64,000 nucleotides of DNA from Jiulongibacter sp024742395. Lineage in GTDB: Bacteria; Bacteroidota; Bacteroidia; Cytophagales; Spirosomataceae. The notes beneath the pieces are model-generated. The model ran no database searches. It saw nothing but the letters and a program-made list of their open reading frames with translations, and had not been told where the DNA came from. Below, in pieces: positions 18,338 to 26,537 of this stretch. Made by a program: the position numbers and the translations under genes. Each line of letters opens with the position of its first letter. Position 1 is the stretch's first letter. The stretch is from contig OZ252236.1 in assembly GCA_965249455.1 (NCBI GenBank), positions 5,022,001 through 5,086,000 on the forward strand, read 5' to 3'.

Positions 18338-18880
18338 ATGAACTACACAGAAAGAGATCTTACAGCAGCCTTAAGACAAAATGATCAGACGGCTTTTGAT
18401 TATTTGTATAAAAATTATTCAAACTCCCTGAGAATAATAATTTCACAGATAGTTTCAGAAGAAGAAAAAATAGCTGATTTGCTTCAGGACGTTTTTATGA
18501 AAATCTATTCAAAGATTTCTCATTACGATGATCTTAAAGCCTCATTGTATACCTGGATGGCCAGGATAGCACGAAATACCGCTATAGATCATTACAGAAA
18601 ATATTCAAAAAGAAGCTTTCAGACTATTTCAGACCAACACAACGATATTTTTGTTGAAGCTTCTGCTTTTGAAGTAAGTGAATCAAATGATGTGAAAAAG
18701 CAAATAGACGAAGTGATTCCTGACAGAAAGAGATTGCTTGAGATGGTTTATATTGAAGGTTATACTTTCAAGGAAGCGGCTAACCAACTTGATATTCCAG
18801 AAGGTACTGCTAAATCAAGGGCCCGCTCGGCTTTAAAGACACTAAGAAGTGTTTACAATTACCAACTGAAAGTGGCATAG
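18338..18880 (+). CDS. ECF RNA polymerase sigma factor
   Basis: A 180-residue sigma-70-family factor containing only regions 2 and 4. Region 2 is seen in DLLQDVFMKIY and LYTWMARIARNTAIDHYRK (-10 binding). Region 4 is the helix-turn-helix FKEAANQLDIPEGTAKSRAR (-35 binding). There is no anti-sigma gene next to it, unlike the sigma factor at 63036. A terminator follows at 18920. The target regulon is unknown. Confidence 0.88.
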   Translation: MNYTERDLTAALRQNDQTAFDYLYKNYSNSLRIIISQIVSEEEKIADLLQDVFMKIYSKISHYDDLKASLYTWMARIARNTAIDHYRKYSKRSFQTISDQHNDIFVEASAFEVSESNDVKKQIDEVIPDRKRLLEMVYIEGYTFKEAANQLDIPEGTAKSRARSALKTLRSVYNYQLKVA

Positions 18881-18919
18881 ACAACGAACATTCGGCTACA
18901 AAATGAATGTCAATAGAAG

Positions 18920-18952
18920 CCTTCTCCTATGCGGAGAAGGTTTTCTGCTTTT
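18920..18952 (+). terminator. Intrinsic terminator after the ECF sigma gene
   Basis: A perfect 8-bp stem (CCTTCTCC / GGAGAAGG) with a 5-base loop, followed by TTTTCTGCTTTT. Confidence 0.8.
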
Positions 18953-19096
18953 AGATTCACTCCTTTCTCTTTTTGTCTGTACTACATCAAAAAGAAAACA
19001 AATGCTTTCTTTAAGAGCTATTAAACTCTAATTCTGAAGGCCAAAACATAAAACCAAACCCAAGTTCTTATTCTAATAGAATCTTGACACAAAATT

Positions 19097-19128
19097 AAAG
19101 CCCATAGAACTTTCATTCTATGGGCTTT
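19097..19128 (-). terminator. Terminator of the Mla operon, possibly bidirectional
   Basis: A perfect 13-bp stem (AAAGCCCATAGAA / TTCTATGGGCTTT) with a 6-base loop lies 28 bp past the minus-strand stop at 19156. On the minus strand it is followed by AATTTTGTG. It could also back up the terminator of the convergent sigma gene. Confidence 0.75.
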
Positions 19129-19155
19129 AGTTGTCTTTAGGCTGAGACTTTAGTT

Positions 19156-20169
19156 TTACTCTGAGTCCATAGCTTTGGCTGCTTCTTTTTCTCTTTCCTC
19201 CTTTTTTCTGAAGTACTTTCTAAAGAAAATGCTGTGTTGCAATGCCTCCAGGTTTTCATCAAGTTTCTCTGTACCGGACTCTACATTTATCATTGTGCTT
19301 TTCATGTAGTCGGCCATTTCAGGATTATTGATTAATACTCCGAGAGCACTATTTTTACTGCTGGTAATTCTATTTAAATCTGATTTCACTTCATTTACCA
19401 AAACCTCGGCATTTCCGGCTGTTTTCTGCAATGAACTCGCTCCGCTCTCCAGGCTATTCACTGTGCTTTCTAGCTTAGGCATTATAGTTTTATTTGTTGC
19501 TAATTGATAAGGTAAACCCTGAGGATCATTTAGCTTTTGACCAAACTGATTTAAACTTTTTGCAAAGTCGGTGACTTGATATGAGCTGGCTCTTAACTGT
19601 CCCACTGTTTGGCTAACCTCATTAAACAGCGTTTCATCTTTCAAAAACTTGCCCAGATTTCCCTTACCGCTATCTATGCTGGCTATCATATTTTTCAAAT
19701 CATCAGTGATTGCAAGAATATTCTTGTTATTCTCCTGCAGGGTTTTGATCATATCTTGCTGGGAGTCTTCACGACTTATTTTAAAAATATGCCCGTCTTC
19801 AATAACGCCCTGGCTTATATTACCGCCACTAATGACCAAAATAGGGTTTCCTATTAACCCATCAGTGCTAATCTTCACATCGGCATCTTTGAAAATATAT
19901 TGCTGCGATTTTTCTTCTATCTGAAAATTCACCTTTACACCTTTATCCGGGATAAATTCCAGCGATTCCACTGTGCCGACCTTCACTCCTGAAAACCAAA
20001 CATTATTACCCTTTGTAAGACCTGCTACATCCTGAAAAACGGCTACTGCAGATATTTTTTTAATAAACACCTTCCGCATACTACTGATAAGTATGATTCC
20101 GCCGGCGAATATGATTAAACCAAAGAGCATGAATAAAGCTACTTTGGCGTTTTTCTTTGTTGAGTTCAT
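19156..20169 (-). CDS. mlaD: MlaD-like MCE-domain protein
   Basis: A 337-residue protein with an N-terminal transmembrane helix (about residues 9-29) and a single MCE domain (about 38-115) containing FQDVAGLTKGNNVWFSGVKVG. A long coiled-coil-like tail rich in Leu, Asn and Ser follows. MCE proteins form hexameric rings that shuttle lipids between membranes and bind the MlaE-MlaF ABC core. It is the third gene of that operon, 10 bp after the ATPase. No MlaC or MlaB homologue is present beside it, so the extended tail may supply the periplasmic path, as in longer MCE proteins. Confidence 0.87.
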   Translation of the reverse strand: MNSTKKNAKVALFMLFGLIIFAGGIILISSMRKVFIKKISAVAVFQDVAGLTKGNNVWFSGVKVGTVESLEFIPDKGVKVNFQIEEKSQQYIFKDADVKISTDGLIGNPILVISGGNISQGVIEDGHIFKISREDSQQDMIKTLQENNKNILAITDDLKNMIASIDSGKGNLGKFLKDETLFNEVSQTVGQLRASSYQVTDFAKSLNQFGQKLNDPQGLPYQLATNKTIMPKLESTVNSLESGASSLQKTAGNAEVLVNEVKSDLNRITSSKNSALGVLINNPEMADYMKSTMINVESGTEKLDENLEALQHSIFFRKYFRKKEEREKEAAKAMDSE

Positions 20170-20179
20170 GATAATCTAT

Positions 20180-20941
20180 TTAAAAATTCTTGTTGTCAAT
20201 GAAGTTATAATCGTGAAACTGTTTAATCTGAGAAGAGGCCTCTGAATTGAAAACCTCCGCAAAATTTCCTGTCTTCTCAAAAACCCCATCCAGCAGTACA
20301 GATACCCTGTCACCTGTTTGTTTAGCACAGGTGAGATCATGAGTAATAATAATACTACTCGCCTTAAACTCTGCTTTTACCTGGTTTATCAAATCGTTGA
20401 TTTCTACACAAGTAATAGGATCAAGACCGGCCGTAGGTTCATCATAAAGCAAAATCTTAGGATTCACAACGATCGTTCTGGCAATACCTATTCTTTTTTT
20501 CTGACCACCCGACAGTTCTGCCGGGTATTGCTTTTTAGTCTGTTCCAAGCCCACAGCTTCCAGCACTCGGTCTACTTTTTTGTCCATCTCCATTTTTGAG
20601 AGGTTTTTCAAGGCGTATTTAAGCGGAAACTCAATGTTTTCCTGAATGGTCATACTATCATACAGAGCACTATGCTGAAAACAAAAACCTACCTCAAGTC
20701 TGAGTGCGTTCAACTCAGCTTTTGTTATATTATTTAGGTCATAGCCCAAAACATTCACTTTACCCTTGTCTGCCTTTATTAACCCACAAATGATCTTAAT
20801 TAAAACGGACTTTCCGGTACCCGATTTCCCTAAAACCACCAAGTTTTCTCCGTCGTACAGATCCAGGTCTATTCCTTTCAATACGTGCAAATCGCCGAAG
20901 GATTTATACAAATCTCTAATTTCTATGACTGTATTTCTCAT
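20180..20941 (-). CDS. mlaF: MlaF-like lipid-transport ABC ATPase
   Basis: A 253-residue ATPase. Walker A is GKSGTGKS near residue 38, the signature is LSGGQKKRIGIAR, Walker B plus D-loop is ILLYDEPTAGLDP, and the switch His is in IIITHD. The KKR after the signature and TAGLDP are typical of the MlaF/Ttg2A group. It powers the MlaE permease and MCE ring. Its start overlaps the permease stop by 4 bases, indicating coupled translation. Confidence 0.9.
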   Translation of the reverse strand: MRNTVIEIRDLYKSFGDLHVLKGIDLDLYDGENLVVLGKSGTGKSVLIKIICGLIKADKGKVNVLGYDLNNITKAELNALRLEVGFCFQHSALYDSMTIQENIEFPLKYALKNLSKMEMDKKVDRVLEAVGLEQTKKQYPAELSGGQKKRIGIARTIVVNPKILLYDEPTAGLDPITCVEINDLINQVKAEFKASSIIITHDLTCAKQTGDRVSVLLDGVFEKTGNFAEVFNSEASSQIKQFHDYNFIDNKNF

Positions 20942-21732
20942 CTGAAAGAATTAGTTACCTGAACGACAAAAATTTCTATTATAAAAATCAAAAAGATAGA
21001 TCTAACTACAGATGTATTGGCAGCCTTACCCACCCCTATGGTACCCTTTGAAGCATTATAACCACTGTAACAACTCACCATACCTATGGTAAATCCAAAA
21101 AGTATGGCCTTTATTAAAGACGAACCTAAATCTAAAAAAGTAATGCTGTCAAAGGCGTCAAAAAGAAAAGCTCTGAGATTAGTTTGCTCATTAACATACA
21201 CATTAATGAATGAACCCGCCAGAGCTACAGCTGCTGTATAGAAAGACAAAATTGGAATGGAAATAGTACAGGCCAGCACTCTGGTTATAACCAAAAAGTT
21301 GAACGGTCTTACTGCCGAAACCTCCATGGCGTCTATTTGTTCGGTTACCCGCATACTACCCAACTCAGCACCGATGTTTGAGCCTACTTTACCGGCGGCG
21401 ATAATGGCAGTTACTAAAGCGGCCAAAGCTCTTACTATGGCAATGGAAACCAAACTGGGCAGCCATGACTCTGCTCCAAAATCTAAGAGGGAGGGTCTGG
21501 ACTGCTGAGTAAATACAAGACCCGTTACAAAACCTGTCAGGCTGATTAAGCCAAGCGATTTAAGGCCTATCTGGTAACACTGGTGTACAAATTCAGACCA
21601 GACTAAGGTTTTAAAAGAAAACTCTTTAAAAAAAAGAATGACGAAATCTACTCCTGACTTAAAGTCGAGCAACTGCCGATCAATCTTCTCCGAAATAAAG
21701 TTTTCCCTTTTACCCGGTGGTTTTTTTAGCAT
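20938..21732 (-). CDS. mlaE: MlaE-like ABC permease
   Basis: A 264-residue permease with about five membrane helices and the family-defining segments FVTGLVFTQQ, GSNIGAELGSMRVTEQIDAM and the closing SCYSGYNASKGTIGVGKA. It forms the membrane core of a lipid transporter of the Mla type. It is the first gene of the mlaE-mlaF-mlaD operon. The ~110 bp upstream hold a hairpin at 21770-21794. Confidence 0.9.
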   Translation of the reverse strand: MLKKPPGKRENFISEKIDRQLLDFKSGVDFVILFFKEFSFKTLVWSEFVHQCYQIGLKSLGLISLTGFVTGLVFTQQSRPSLLDFGAESWLPSLVSIAIVRALAALVTAIIAAGKVGSNIGAELGSMRVTEQIDAMEVSAVRPFNFLVITRVLACTISIPILSFYTAAVALAGSFINVYVNEQTNLRAFLFDAFDSITFLDLGSSLIKAILFGFTIGMVSCYSGYNASKGTIGVGKAANTSVVRSIFLIFIIEIFVVQVTNSFR

Positions 21733-21769
21733 AATTCTTAAAGGTTCTTCCTTTTATTATCTAAGATAT

Positions 21770-21794
21770 CCCTTGCCACAAAAGGCGGCAAGGG
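21770..21794 (-). terminator. Hairpin between the DUF547 gene and mlaE
   Basis: A perfect 8-bp stem (CCCTTGCC / GGCAAGGG) with a 9-base loop lies 49 bp past the stop of the minus-strand DUF547 gene. There is no T run after it on the minus strand, so termination would be weak. It may instead be part of the mlaE leader. Confidence 0.4.
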
Positions 21795-21842
21795 AATCCA
21801 AAACTAAACTAATCGATTTTCAAATGAATTGTTTACAAAGAA

Positions 21843-22697
21843 TCAGAACTTTCCGTTCAGTTTCCAGCTGTAATCTGTGTAATTAAAATCTTTCTTTTCA
21901 GGGTCTACTTTGTCGTCTGAATATTTATTGATCCATTCTGCAATACTCATTTCTCTTTCGAAATCCTTAGAATACCATTTAAACAAAGGACTAATTGCCA
22001 CTCCATCCTTTCCAATCTTATTCTTTTCTCTATTATTTAAAAAGACCTCTGCTTCTTCTTCAAGTTGCTTGTTCAGTTTTTTTGCGGTGTAGGCTTCATT
22101 CCTTAATCTAGGGCACGACTCCGCCGCACATACCAAGGCAAAATGATAGCGGGGATCATTCTTGTATTCTTTTCTTATGATGCCATGCTCTATATTATTC
22201 AGATCGTATTTTTTACCATCTATCTCAATGAATTTAATATCCCAGGGGGTATTCACAAAAGGTACTTGAGTTTTAGGTCCTATGTCTTTTATACTGGTGA
22301 TACCGTTATCCGCATTATTCAAAATAAGCTTAACTGTAAAAGCATTATAAGCATTTATCCAATACGCCAGTTTTTCGTCCTTTGACCAGTTCTTTGCTGG
22401 TGGATTAGCCGATACACTTGTCAGGTATTCATCAAGCTTCTTAACATCCTTCTTCATTCCTGCGTAATCTACCTCCCCTTTCTTGTTTACGTGCTCTTTG
22501 AGTAAATCGTCCCAGATTTCAGGCCCTACAAGTTCCCCTTGGTCCTTTTCTTCTAATTCCACCTTTTTCGAATCTTCAGTGACTGTTTCTTCAGCCTCTA
22601 CTTCAGCAGATTGTTTTTCCTTGCTGTTTTCACTCTCATTCTGAGAACATGAAATTCCTGTAAGGCATATAGCAAATACCCATACTAACTTTTTCAT
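21843..22697 (-). CDS. DUF547 lipoprotein
   Basis: A 284-residue protein with a lipobox signal (CLTGISC, Cys17), a Glu/Lys-rich linker, and a DUF547 domain from about residue 75. The domain shows LAYWINAYNAFTVKLIL, TPWDIKFIEIDGKKYDLNNI, EHGIIRKEY and the conserved FALVCAAESCPRLRNEAY. DUF547 has a conserved Cys/His-type arrangement but no established reaction. I chose the ATG at 22697, which opens the lipoprotein signal. The next gene upstream ends 36 bp away on the same strand. Confidence 0.85.
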   Translation of the reverse strand: MKKLVWVFAICLTGISCSQNESENSKEKQSAEVEAEETVTEDSKKVELEEKDQGELVGPEIWDDLLKEHVNKKGEVDYAGMKKDVKKLDEYLTSVSANPPAKNWSKDEKLAYWINAYNAFTVKLILNNADNGITSIKDIGPKTQVPFVNTPWDIKFIEIDGKKYDLNNIEHGIIRKEYKNDPRYHFALVCAAESCPRLRNEAYTAKKLNKQLEEEAEVFLNNREKNKIGKDGVAISPLFKWYSKDFEREMSIAEWINKYSDDKVDPEKKDFNYTDYSWKLNGKF

Positions 22698-22733
22698 AAT
22701 TGTTTTTTTTGATAATTGAATCTTCACATTCAA

Positions 22734-23198
22734 TTAATTAATGGCCAGCCTGGCCGACAAGCCAAAGACGGGTAGAGCCAAACCTGTGTAATTAATGAAG
22801 TTAAATTCGGGTTTCCAGTCTGCACTTAGATTAATCGGAATTTCCCTAAACGTATGTTCAATTCCCAAAATACCATCAGCACCTACGTGGAACTCTGTAC
22901 CCAGTGGCTCGTAGCCCCTTCTTTTGGGTGCCGCACCCATATGACCCCCAAATCCATAATACCATCTCCATTGATTTGTACCAAAAGCCGATTGATGAAT
23001 TTCGTACAGTAGAGTGCCTTTTAAACCTCTGCCAAAACCACTTAATAGAGCCTCCGCCGCAGTATTTCCTCCGGTGTTAAATTTTGCAGTAACTGCCGGG
23101 CCACCATGAAATCTTATACCTACGGCAGCCTTATATTGGGCCAAAACCGAAAAACTACAAGCAATCATTAGTAGGGTAAAAACAGTAATCTTCTTCAT
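22734..23198 (-). CDS. Small secreted or outer-membrane beta-rich protein, hypothetical
   Basis: A 154-residue protein with a cleavable signal peptide ending in FSVLAQ. The rest is glycine- and aromatic-rich with alternating hydrophobic residues (AVGIRFHGGPAVTAKF, WRWYYGFGGHMG), which fits a small outer membrane barrel. No specific family is recognised. The ATG at 23198 is preferred because it begins the signal sequence; a longer frame from 23270 has no such meaning. It is the first gene of a two-gene unit with the DUF547 lipoprotein. Confidence 0.6.
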   Translation of the reverse strand: MKKITVFTLLMIACSFSVLAQYKAAVGIRFHGGPAVTAKFNTGGNTAAEALLSGFGRGLKGTLLYEIHQSAFGTNQWRWYYGFGGHMGAAPKRRGYEPLGTEFHVGADGILGIEHTFREIPINLSADWKPEFNFINYTGLALPVFGLSARLAIN

Positions 23199-23613
23199 TA
23201 TTCGTTTTGTTGATATGCCATCTATACTAAAAGAGCATACCAAAACTTTATTGTCGCAATTGACAAACATTTGTAGAGTATTTTCTACACTTCTTCCTTC
23301 AAAGCTCTACATATTCTTTCCTATATAAATAAGCGTTCATAAAATTTATGAACTCCGGCACCCTGTTTTTACGGGCTAAAAGACACTATTGCTTGTCATG
23401 TTTAAATAGAGGATGAATAGTGATGCAATAAAAGCTAGACCGCTATACACGGACTACATACTCTAAATGGGCACATTTGTCCGAAAAAATAGGTCAATAT
23501 TCTCTTTATGGCGATGTTTGAATACGTCTAGGCGTTAACAATTAGATAAGAACCCATTCTTATTCGTGCTTTATAAATTTTAGTGGTTCAAACTAGTAAT
23601 ACCCAATTAGGAT
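23199..23613. other. 415-bp non-coding region between divergent genes
   Basis: This region separates the minus-strand outer-membrane-like gene from the plus-strand Crp/Fnr gene. It holds the 6-6-6 dyad at 23272-23289. I found no convincing sigma-54 element, no full -33/-7 pair and no coding potential. A TGTCCG half-site at 23478 has no partner. Confidence 0.6.
23272..23289. promoter_or_regulatory. Perfect dyad TGTAGA-N6-TCTACA
   Basis: Two perfect 6-base arms sit around a 6-base spacer, 74 bp upstream of the outer-membrane-like gene. The layout resembles binding sites of Crp/Fnr-type dimers (TGT...ACA). The Crp-type gene at 23614 shares this intergenic region, so autoregulation or control of the divergent gene is possible. 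Confidence 0.4.
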
Positions 23614-24189
23614 ATGCTGGAAGATATACTCAGGGAAAAATATAAAATAAAATCAGACAATTTAGATAAGCTAATTAGCTTATTTGAGCCAATTAATTAT
23701 CCAAAAAACGCCTTTCTTATTCAACAAAGGGAGTTGTCAGAATGCCTTTTTTTTATCAGTAAAGGGCTCGCCAGAGAATACTATACCTTTGATAATGTAC
23801 ATGACGAAGACAATACAACTCAGTTCATAAGAGAAGACGAGTTTTATTTTTCGATAAATTGCTACATTGATGGTAAAAGATCAGAATGCTTCACCCAGGC
23901 TTTAGAACCTGTGAAAGCCTATATTATTACCAAAGAGAATCTAGAGCGTTACTCAGAGGAAATACCCGAAATTCAACAGTTAATTAATAATGTGCTGAAG
24001 GATTGCCTGCTTCGGTTAAGCAATAGAATTCATCTTTTCATGAAAAGCCGAAAATCATCAGACCGATACGAGCTTTTTAAAATTCAAAATCCGGAAATTA
24101 CACACCGGGTGAGTGATAAATACATTGCCTCCTACCTTCAAATAAACAGTAGTACATTGAGTAGAATAAGAACAGGTGGTTTTGCCTGA
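23614..24189 (+). CDS. Crp/Fnr-family transcriptional regulator (copy 1)
   Basis: A 191-residue protein with a cyclic-nucleotide-binding-like beta domain (about residues 20-115), a dimer helix and a C-terminal helix-turn-helix. The recognition part reads YLQINSSTLSRIR at the extreme C-terminus, so the winged part is short or missing. This is common in the Bacteroidota group of such regulators. There are no Fnr-type cysteines, so an iron-sulfur cluster is unlikely. It is closely similar along its whole length to the protein at 28578; shared stretches include LRLS(N/S)RI, FMKSRK and IASYLQINSSTLSRIRT. It converges with the TolC gene. Confidence 0.85.
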   Translation: MLEDILREKYKIKSDNLDKLISLFEPINYPKNAFLIQQRELSECLFFISKGLAREYYTFDNVHDEDNTTQFIREDEFYFSINCYIDGKRSECFTQALEPVKAYIITKENLERYSEEIPEIQQLINNVLKDCLLRLSNRIHLFMKSRKSSDRYELFKIQNPEITHRVSDKYIASYLQINSSTLSRIRTGGFA

Positions 24190-24228
24190 GATTCAAAAGC
24201 GTTTATTTGACTACAACATCTTTTTCAT

Positions 24229-24259
24229 AAGCATTGATATTTATGATCAATGCTTTTTT
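24229..24259 (+). terminator. Terminator of Crp/Fnr copy 1
   Basis: A perfect 10-bp stem (AAGCATTGAT / ATCAATGCTT) with a 7-base loop and a run of six T. The T run reaches the stop codon of the convergent TolC gene. Confidence 0.82.
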
Positions 24260-25565
24260 AATTCAGCGACCACACTCCTGTTTTGAAGAATTCCAACACT
24301 TTCTCTTGTAACAGAAAGCTATATTTAGCTTGTACTAAATTAGCTTTGGCTCTGTCATAATTTGTTTTGGCCAGTATGTACTCAATGGCGTTTACGGTTC
24401 CGGCATTAATTTGAGCCTGTACAGCTTCCAGATTTTCATTATTAACCTTTACCTGCTCTTCAGCGTTTTTGAATTGCTCATAAGCAATATCATAATTCTG
24501 TAAAGAGGAGTAATAACTCTGCTGAATACTGAGCTTGCTTGATCTCAATTGATTCTGTGCTACCTTCTTTTGGATCATGGCCGCCTGTACTCTTGGACTT
24601 GTTTGCAATCTTCCGAAAATGGGAATCTGAAGCCCTAATGTGACGGAGCCGTTTCGAGTGGAGTTAATTTGCTCAAAAAACATCTCCTGCGAATTTGAAG
24701 AGGCATAGAAAGTGTTCCAGTCGGCAAAAAAGTTAAGCGAAGGAAGATTCTCAGCCTTTATAGATTTAGCTTGACTTTCAAAAGACTTAATCTGTGCATC
24801 CGCCGCCTTTATTTCAGGTAAATTTTCAAATACTCTCTCCATTGACACCTCCTTAAAATCCTGGCTTGCCATATTTTCAGGTAGTCTTTCAAAACTGTAA
24901 TCATTATCTGGTGAAATATTTAATAGCTGGAAGAGTGCCAGTTTGGCCTGTTTAAGGTTGCCTTCAGCATTAATTTTCGCGAATTCGTCATTAGAATATT
25001 GCGTTCTCATTTGAAGAAGTTCGCTTTTACCTAATACTCCGGCTTCTGTTTGTTTGGTTACTCGGTCTAATTGCTGAGCCGAAGAAGCCACCTGAGATTT
25101 GGCCACTACCAGTAGTTCTTCTGCCTGCAATACATTTAAATAAGCCTGAATGATACGAATGGTCAAATCATTTTTCATGGCTTCAATATTGTGCAACTCA
25201 GAAGAAACTCTAAGCTCTTTGGAGCGGATATCATGCTTCATTCTGAAGCCTTGGAAAATAGGCTGACTTAAGCTGGCCTGAGCATAAGTACTGCTATAAA
25301 TTTGATTAATGTAAGCATTTGTAAACCTATCAATACTTCTACCCGTATTGGTGCTTTGATAAACCTCCACTTGCATATTCGGCAATCTATTGCTTTTAGA
25401 AGCCGAGAAATTGGCTTCAGCTACTTCGGCATTTAATACAGCTCCCTGATAATCAGGATGATTTTTAATGGCCATTTCTACACACTCTTTTAAAGAAATG
25501 TTCTGGGCCTTGAGTACAGAAGTGGTTATGGCAAGGGTAATAATTGCCAGTAAAAGCTTTTTCAT
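24258..25565 (-). CDS. TolC-family outer membrane efflux protein
   Basis: A 435-residue protein with a signal peptide ending in VLKAQ and two outer membrane efflux protein repeats made of long coiled-coil helices. Typical pieces are SLKECVEMAIKNHP at the mature start, LNVLQAEELLVVAKSQV, and the repeat NAGTVNAIEYILAKTNYDRAKANL near the C-terminus. It should trimerise into an outer membrane exit duct for a MacAB-like or related exporter. It follows a LolD-like ATPase gene by 30 bp and is the only TolC-like gene in the window. It is thus the probable exit channel for the adaptor at 57970. Confidence 0.9.
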   Translation of the reverse strand: MKKLLLAIITLAITTSVLKAQNISLKECVEMAIKNHPDYQGAVLNAEVAEANFSASKSNRLPNMQVEVYQSTNTGRSIDRFTNAYINQIYSSTYAQASLSQPIFQGFRMKHDIRSKELRVSSELHNIEAMKNDLTIRIIQAYLNVLQAEELLVVAKSQVASSAQQLDRVTKQTEAGVLGKSELLQMRTQYSNDEFAKINAEGNLKQAKLALFQLLNISPDNDYSFERLPENMASQDFKEVSMERVFENLPEIKAADAQIKSFESQAKSIKAENLPSLNFFADWNTFYASSNSQEMFFEQINSTRNGSVTLGLQIPIFGRLQTSPRVQAAMIQKKVAQNQLRSSKLSIQQSYYSSLQNYDIAYEQFKNAEEQVKVNNENLEAVQAQINAGTVNAIEYILAKTNYDRAKANLVQAKYSFLLQEKVLEFFKTGVWSLN

Positions 25566-25595
25566 AATTCTTAATTGTATGTCGTGGCAGAATGC

Positions 25596-26264
25596 TTAGT
25601 CTATCCAGCCGTCTTTTAATCTGATTACTCTATTGCCGTATTCGGCATTTTTTTCTGAATGGGTCACTTGAATAATCGTAACGCCGTCTTTCTCATTCAA
25701 TTCTTTAAAAACCTGCATGATTTCATCTGCTTGTTCTGAGTGTAAATTGCCCGTCGGTTCATCGGCAAAGATCACTTTAGGTTCTGTGACTAAGGCTCTG
25801 GCCACACCTACTAATTGCTGCTGACCACCAGACAGCTGACTAGGGAAAAGATCTTTTTTAGCGACAATCTGAAATCTATCAAGAATGTCGGCTACTTTAC
25901 TTTTTCTTTCTTTTCCTGATAATCCTTTATAGAGCAAAGGGGTTTCTATGTTTTCGTAAACGGTGAGTTCATCTATCAAATGATACGCCTGAAAAACAAA
26001 GCCTATTGCATTTCTATGTAATTCTGTTCTTTTCTTTTCGTTCAGTTTCTGTACAGGCGAATCCATGAAATGATATTCACCTTCTGAAGCTTCTTCAAGT
26101 AAACCTAGAATATGTAAGAGTGTAGACTTACCTGAGCCAGAAGGGCCCATTATTGAGACAAATTCTCCCTCTTTTACCTCCAAATTAACATTGCGAAGCA
26201 CATAGGTTTTACCAAATCCCGCAGGATAGTATTTTGAAACATTTTGTAGTTTAATCATCTTCAT
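25596..26264 (-). CDS. LolD/MacB-type ABC ATPase with altered signature and D-loop
   Basis: A 222-residue ATPase of the group that pairs with FtsX-type permeases. Walker A is GPSGSGKS near residue 40, Q-loop FVFQAYHLIDELTV, and the switch His is in IIQVTHS. Two normally constant positions differ. The signature reads LSGGQQQLVGVAR instead of LSGGQQQRVAIAR, and the D-loop reads GNLHS instead of GNLDS; I confirmed both from the codons. The Walker B Asp-Glu (FADEP) is intact, so ATP binding and perhaps hydrolysis remain possible. It is the first gene of an operon with TolC and lies behind a sigma-54-like promoter. Which permease it serves is unknown. Confidence 0.9.
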   Translation of the reverse strand: MKMIKLQNVSKYYPAGFGKTYVLRNVNLEVKEGEFVSIMGPSGSGKSTLLHILGLLEEASEGEYHFMDSPVQKLNEKKRTELHRNAIGFVFQAYHLIDELTVYENIETPLLYKGLSGKERKSKVADILDRFQIVAKKDLFPSQLSGGQQQLVGVARALVTEPKVIFADEPTGNLHSEQADEIMQVFKELNEKDGVTIIQVTHSEKNAEYGNRVIRLKDGWID

Positions 26265-26329
26265 GTTTTAAATCTTATTTCTTTTTTCTCTTCCATACCT
26301 TCCTCTATATCCTTTCACTCTAATCTAAT

Positions 26330-26345
26330 TTCCAACTTTATGCCA
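26330..26345 (-). promoter_or_regulatory. Sigma-54-like promoter of the LolD-TolC operon
   Basis: On the minus strand the element reads TGGCATAAAGTTGGAA: a -24 GG and, 10 bp further, a -12 GA in place of the usual GC. It predicts a start near 26319 and a ~54-base leader. It lies 57 bp from the paired dyads at 26401, matching the other four loci. Confidence 0.6.
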
Positions 26346-26400
26346 ATAATATCAACCAGCTATCTATCAATACTTTAAGCAGATTCAATTTTCTTGTATA

Positions 26401-26436
26401 TGTTCATAAACGAACAATATTGTACGAGGCCGAACA
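26401..26436. promoter_or_regulatory. Paired 16-bp dyads, putative enhancer of the LolD-TolC operon
   Basis: TGTTCA-TAAA-CGAACA at 26401-26416 and TGTACG-AGGC-CGAACA at 26421-26436. The two dyads are 20 bp apart, so they lie on the same face of the helix. They are proposed sites for the NtrC-type regulator encoded at 59472. Confidence 0.7.
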
Positions 26437-26483
26437 TAGCCTATCCTCAAAAATAGCCCAGGTGTAAATTAAGAAAAACAAAA

Positions 26484-26514
26484 AAAGAGCGAGGAAATGA
26501 TATCCCCGCTCTTT
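26484..26514 (-). terminator. Terminator of the lipocalin-like lipoprotein gene
   Basis: AAAGAGCG pairs with CGCTCTTT. On the minus strand the hairpin is followed by TTTTTTTG and more T, a strong intrinsic terminator 24 bp past the stop at 26538. Confidence 0.82.
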
Positions 26515-26537
26515 AAAAAGCTCATGTATGTAATTTC

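Noticed and set aside
21799..21806. CAAAACTA (minus-strand TAGTTTTG) as -7 element of mlaE
   Set aside because: The -7 match is perfect, but no -33 TTTG lies 19-21 bp upstream, and such 8-mers are frequent in AT-rich DNA.
23205..23220. TGGCA on the minus strand before the gene ending at 22734 as a sigma-54 promoter
   Set aside because: The -12 position reads AA and no TGTTCG-type dyad lies at the expected distance.
23478..23493. TGTCCG-AAAA-AATAGG before Crp/Fnr copy 1 as a sixth operator
   Set aside because: Only one half-site fits, there is no partner 20 bp away and no TGGCA element about 56 bp off on either strand.
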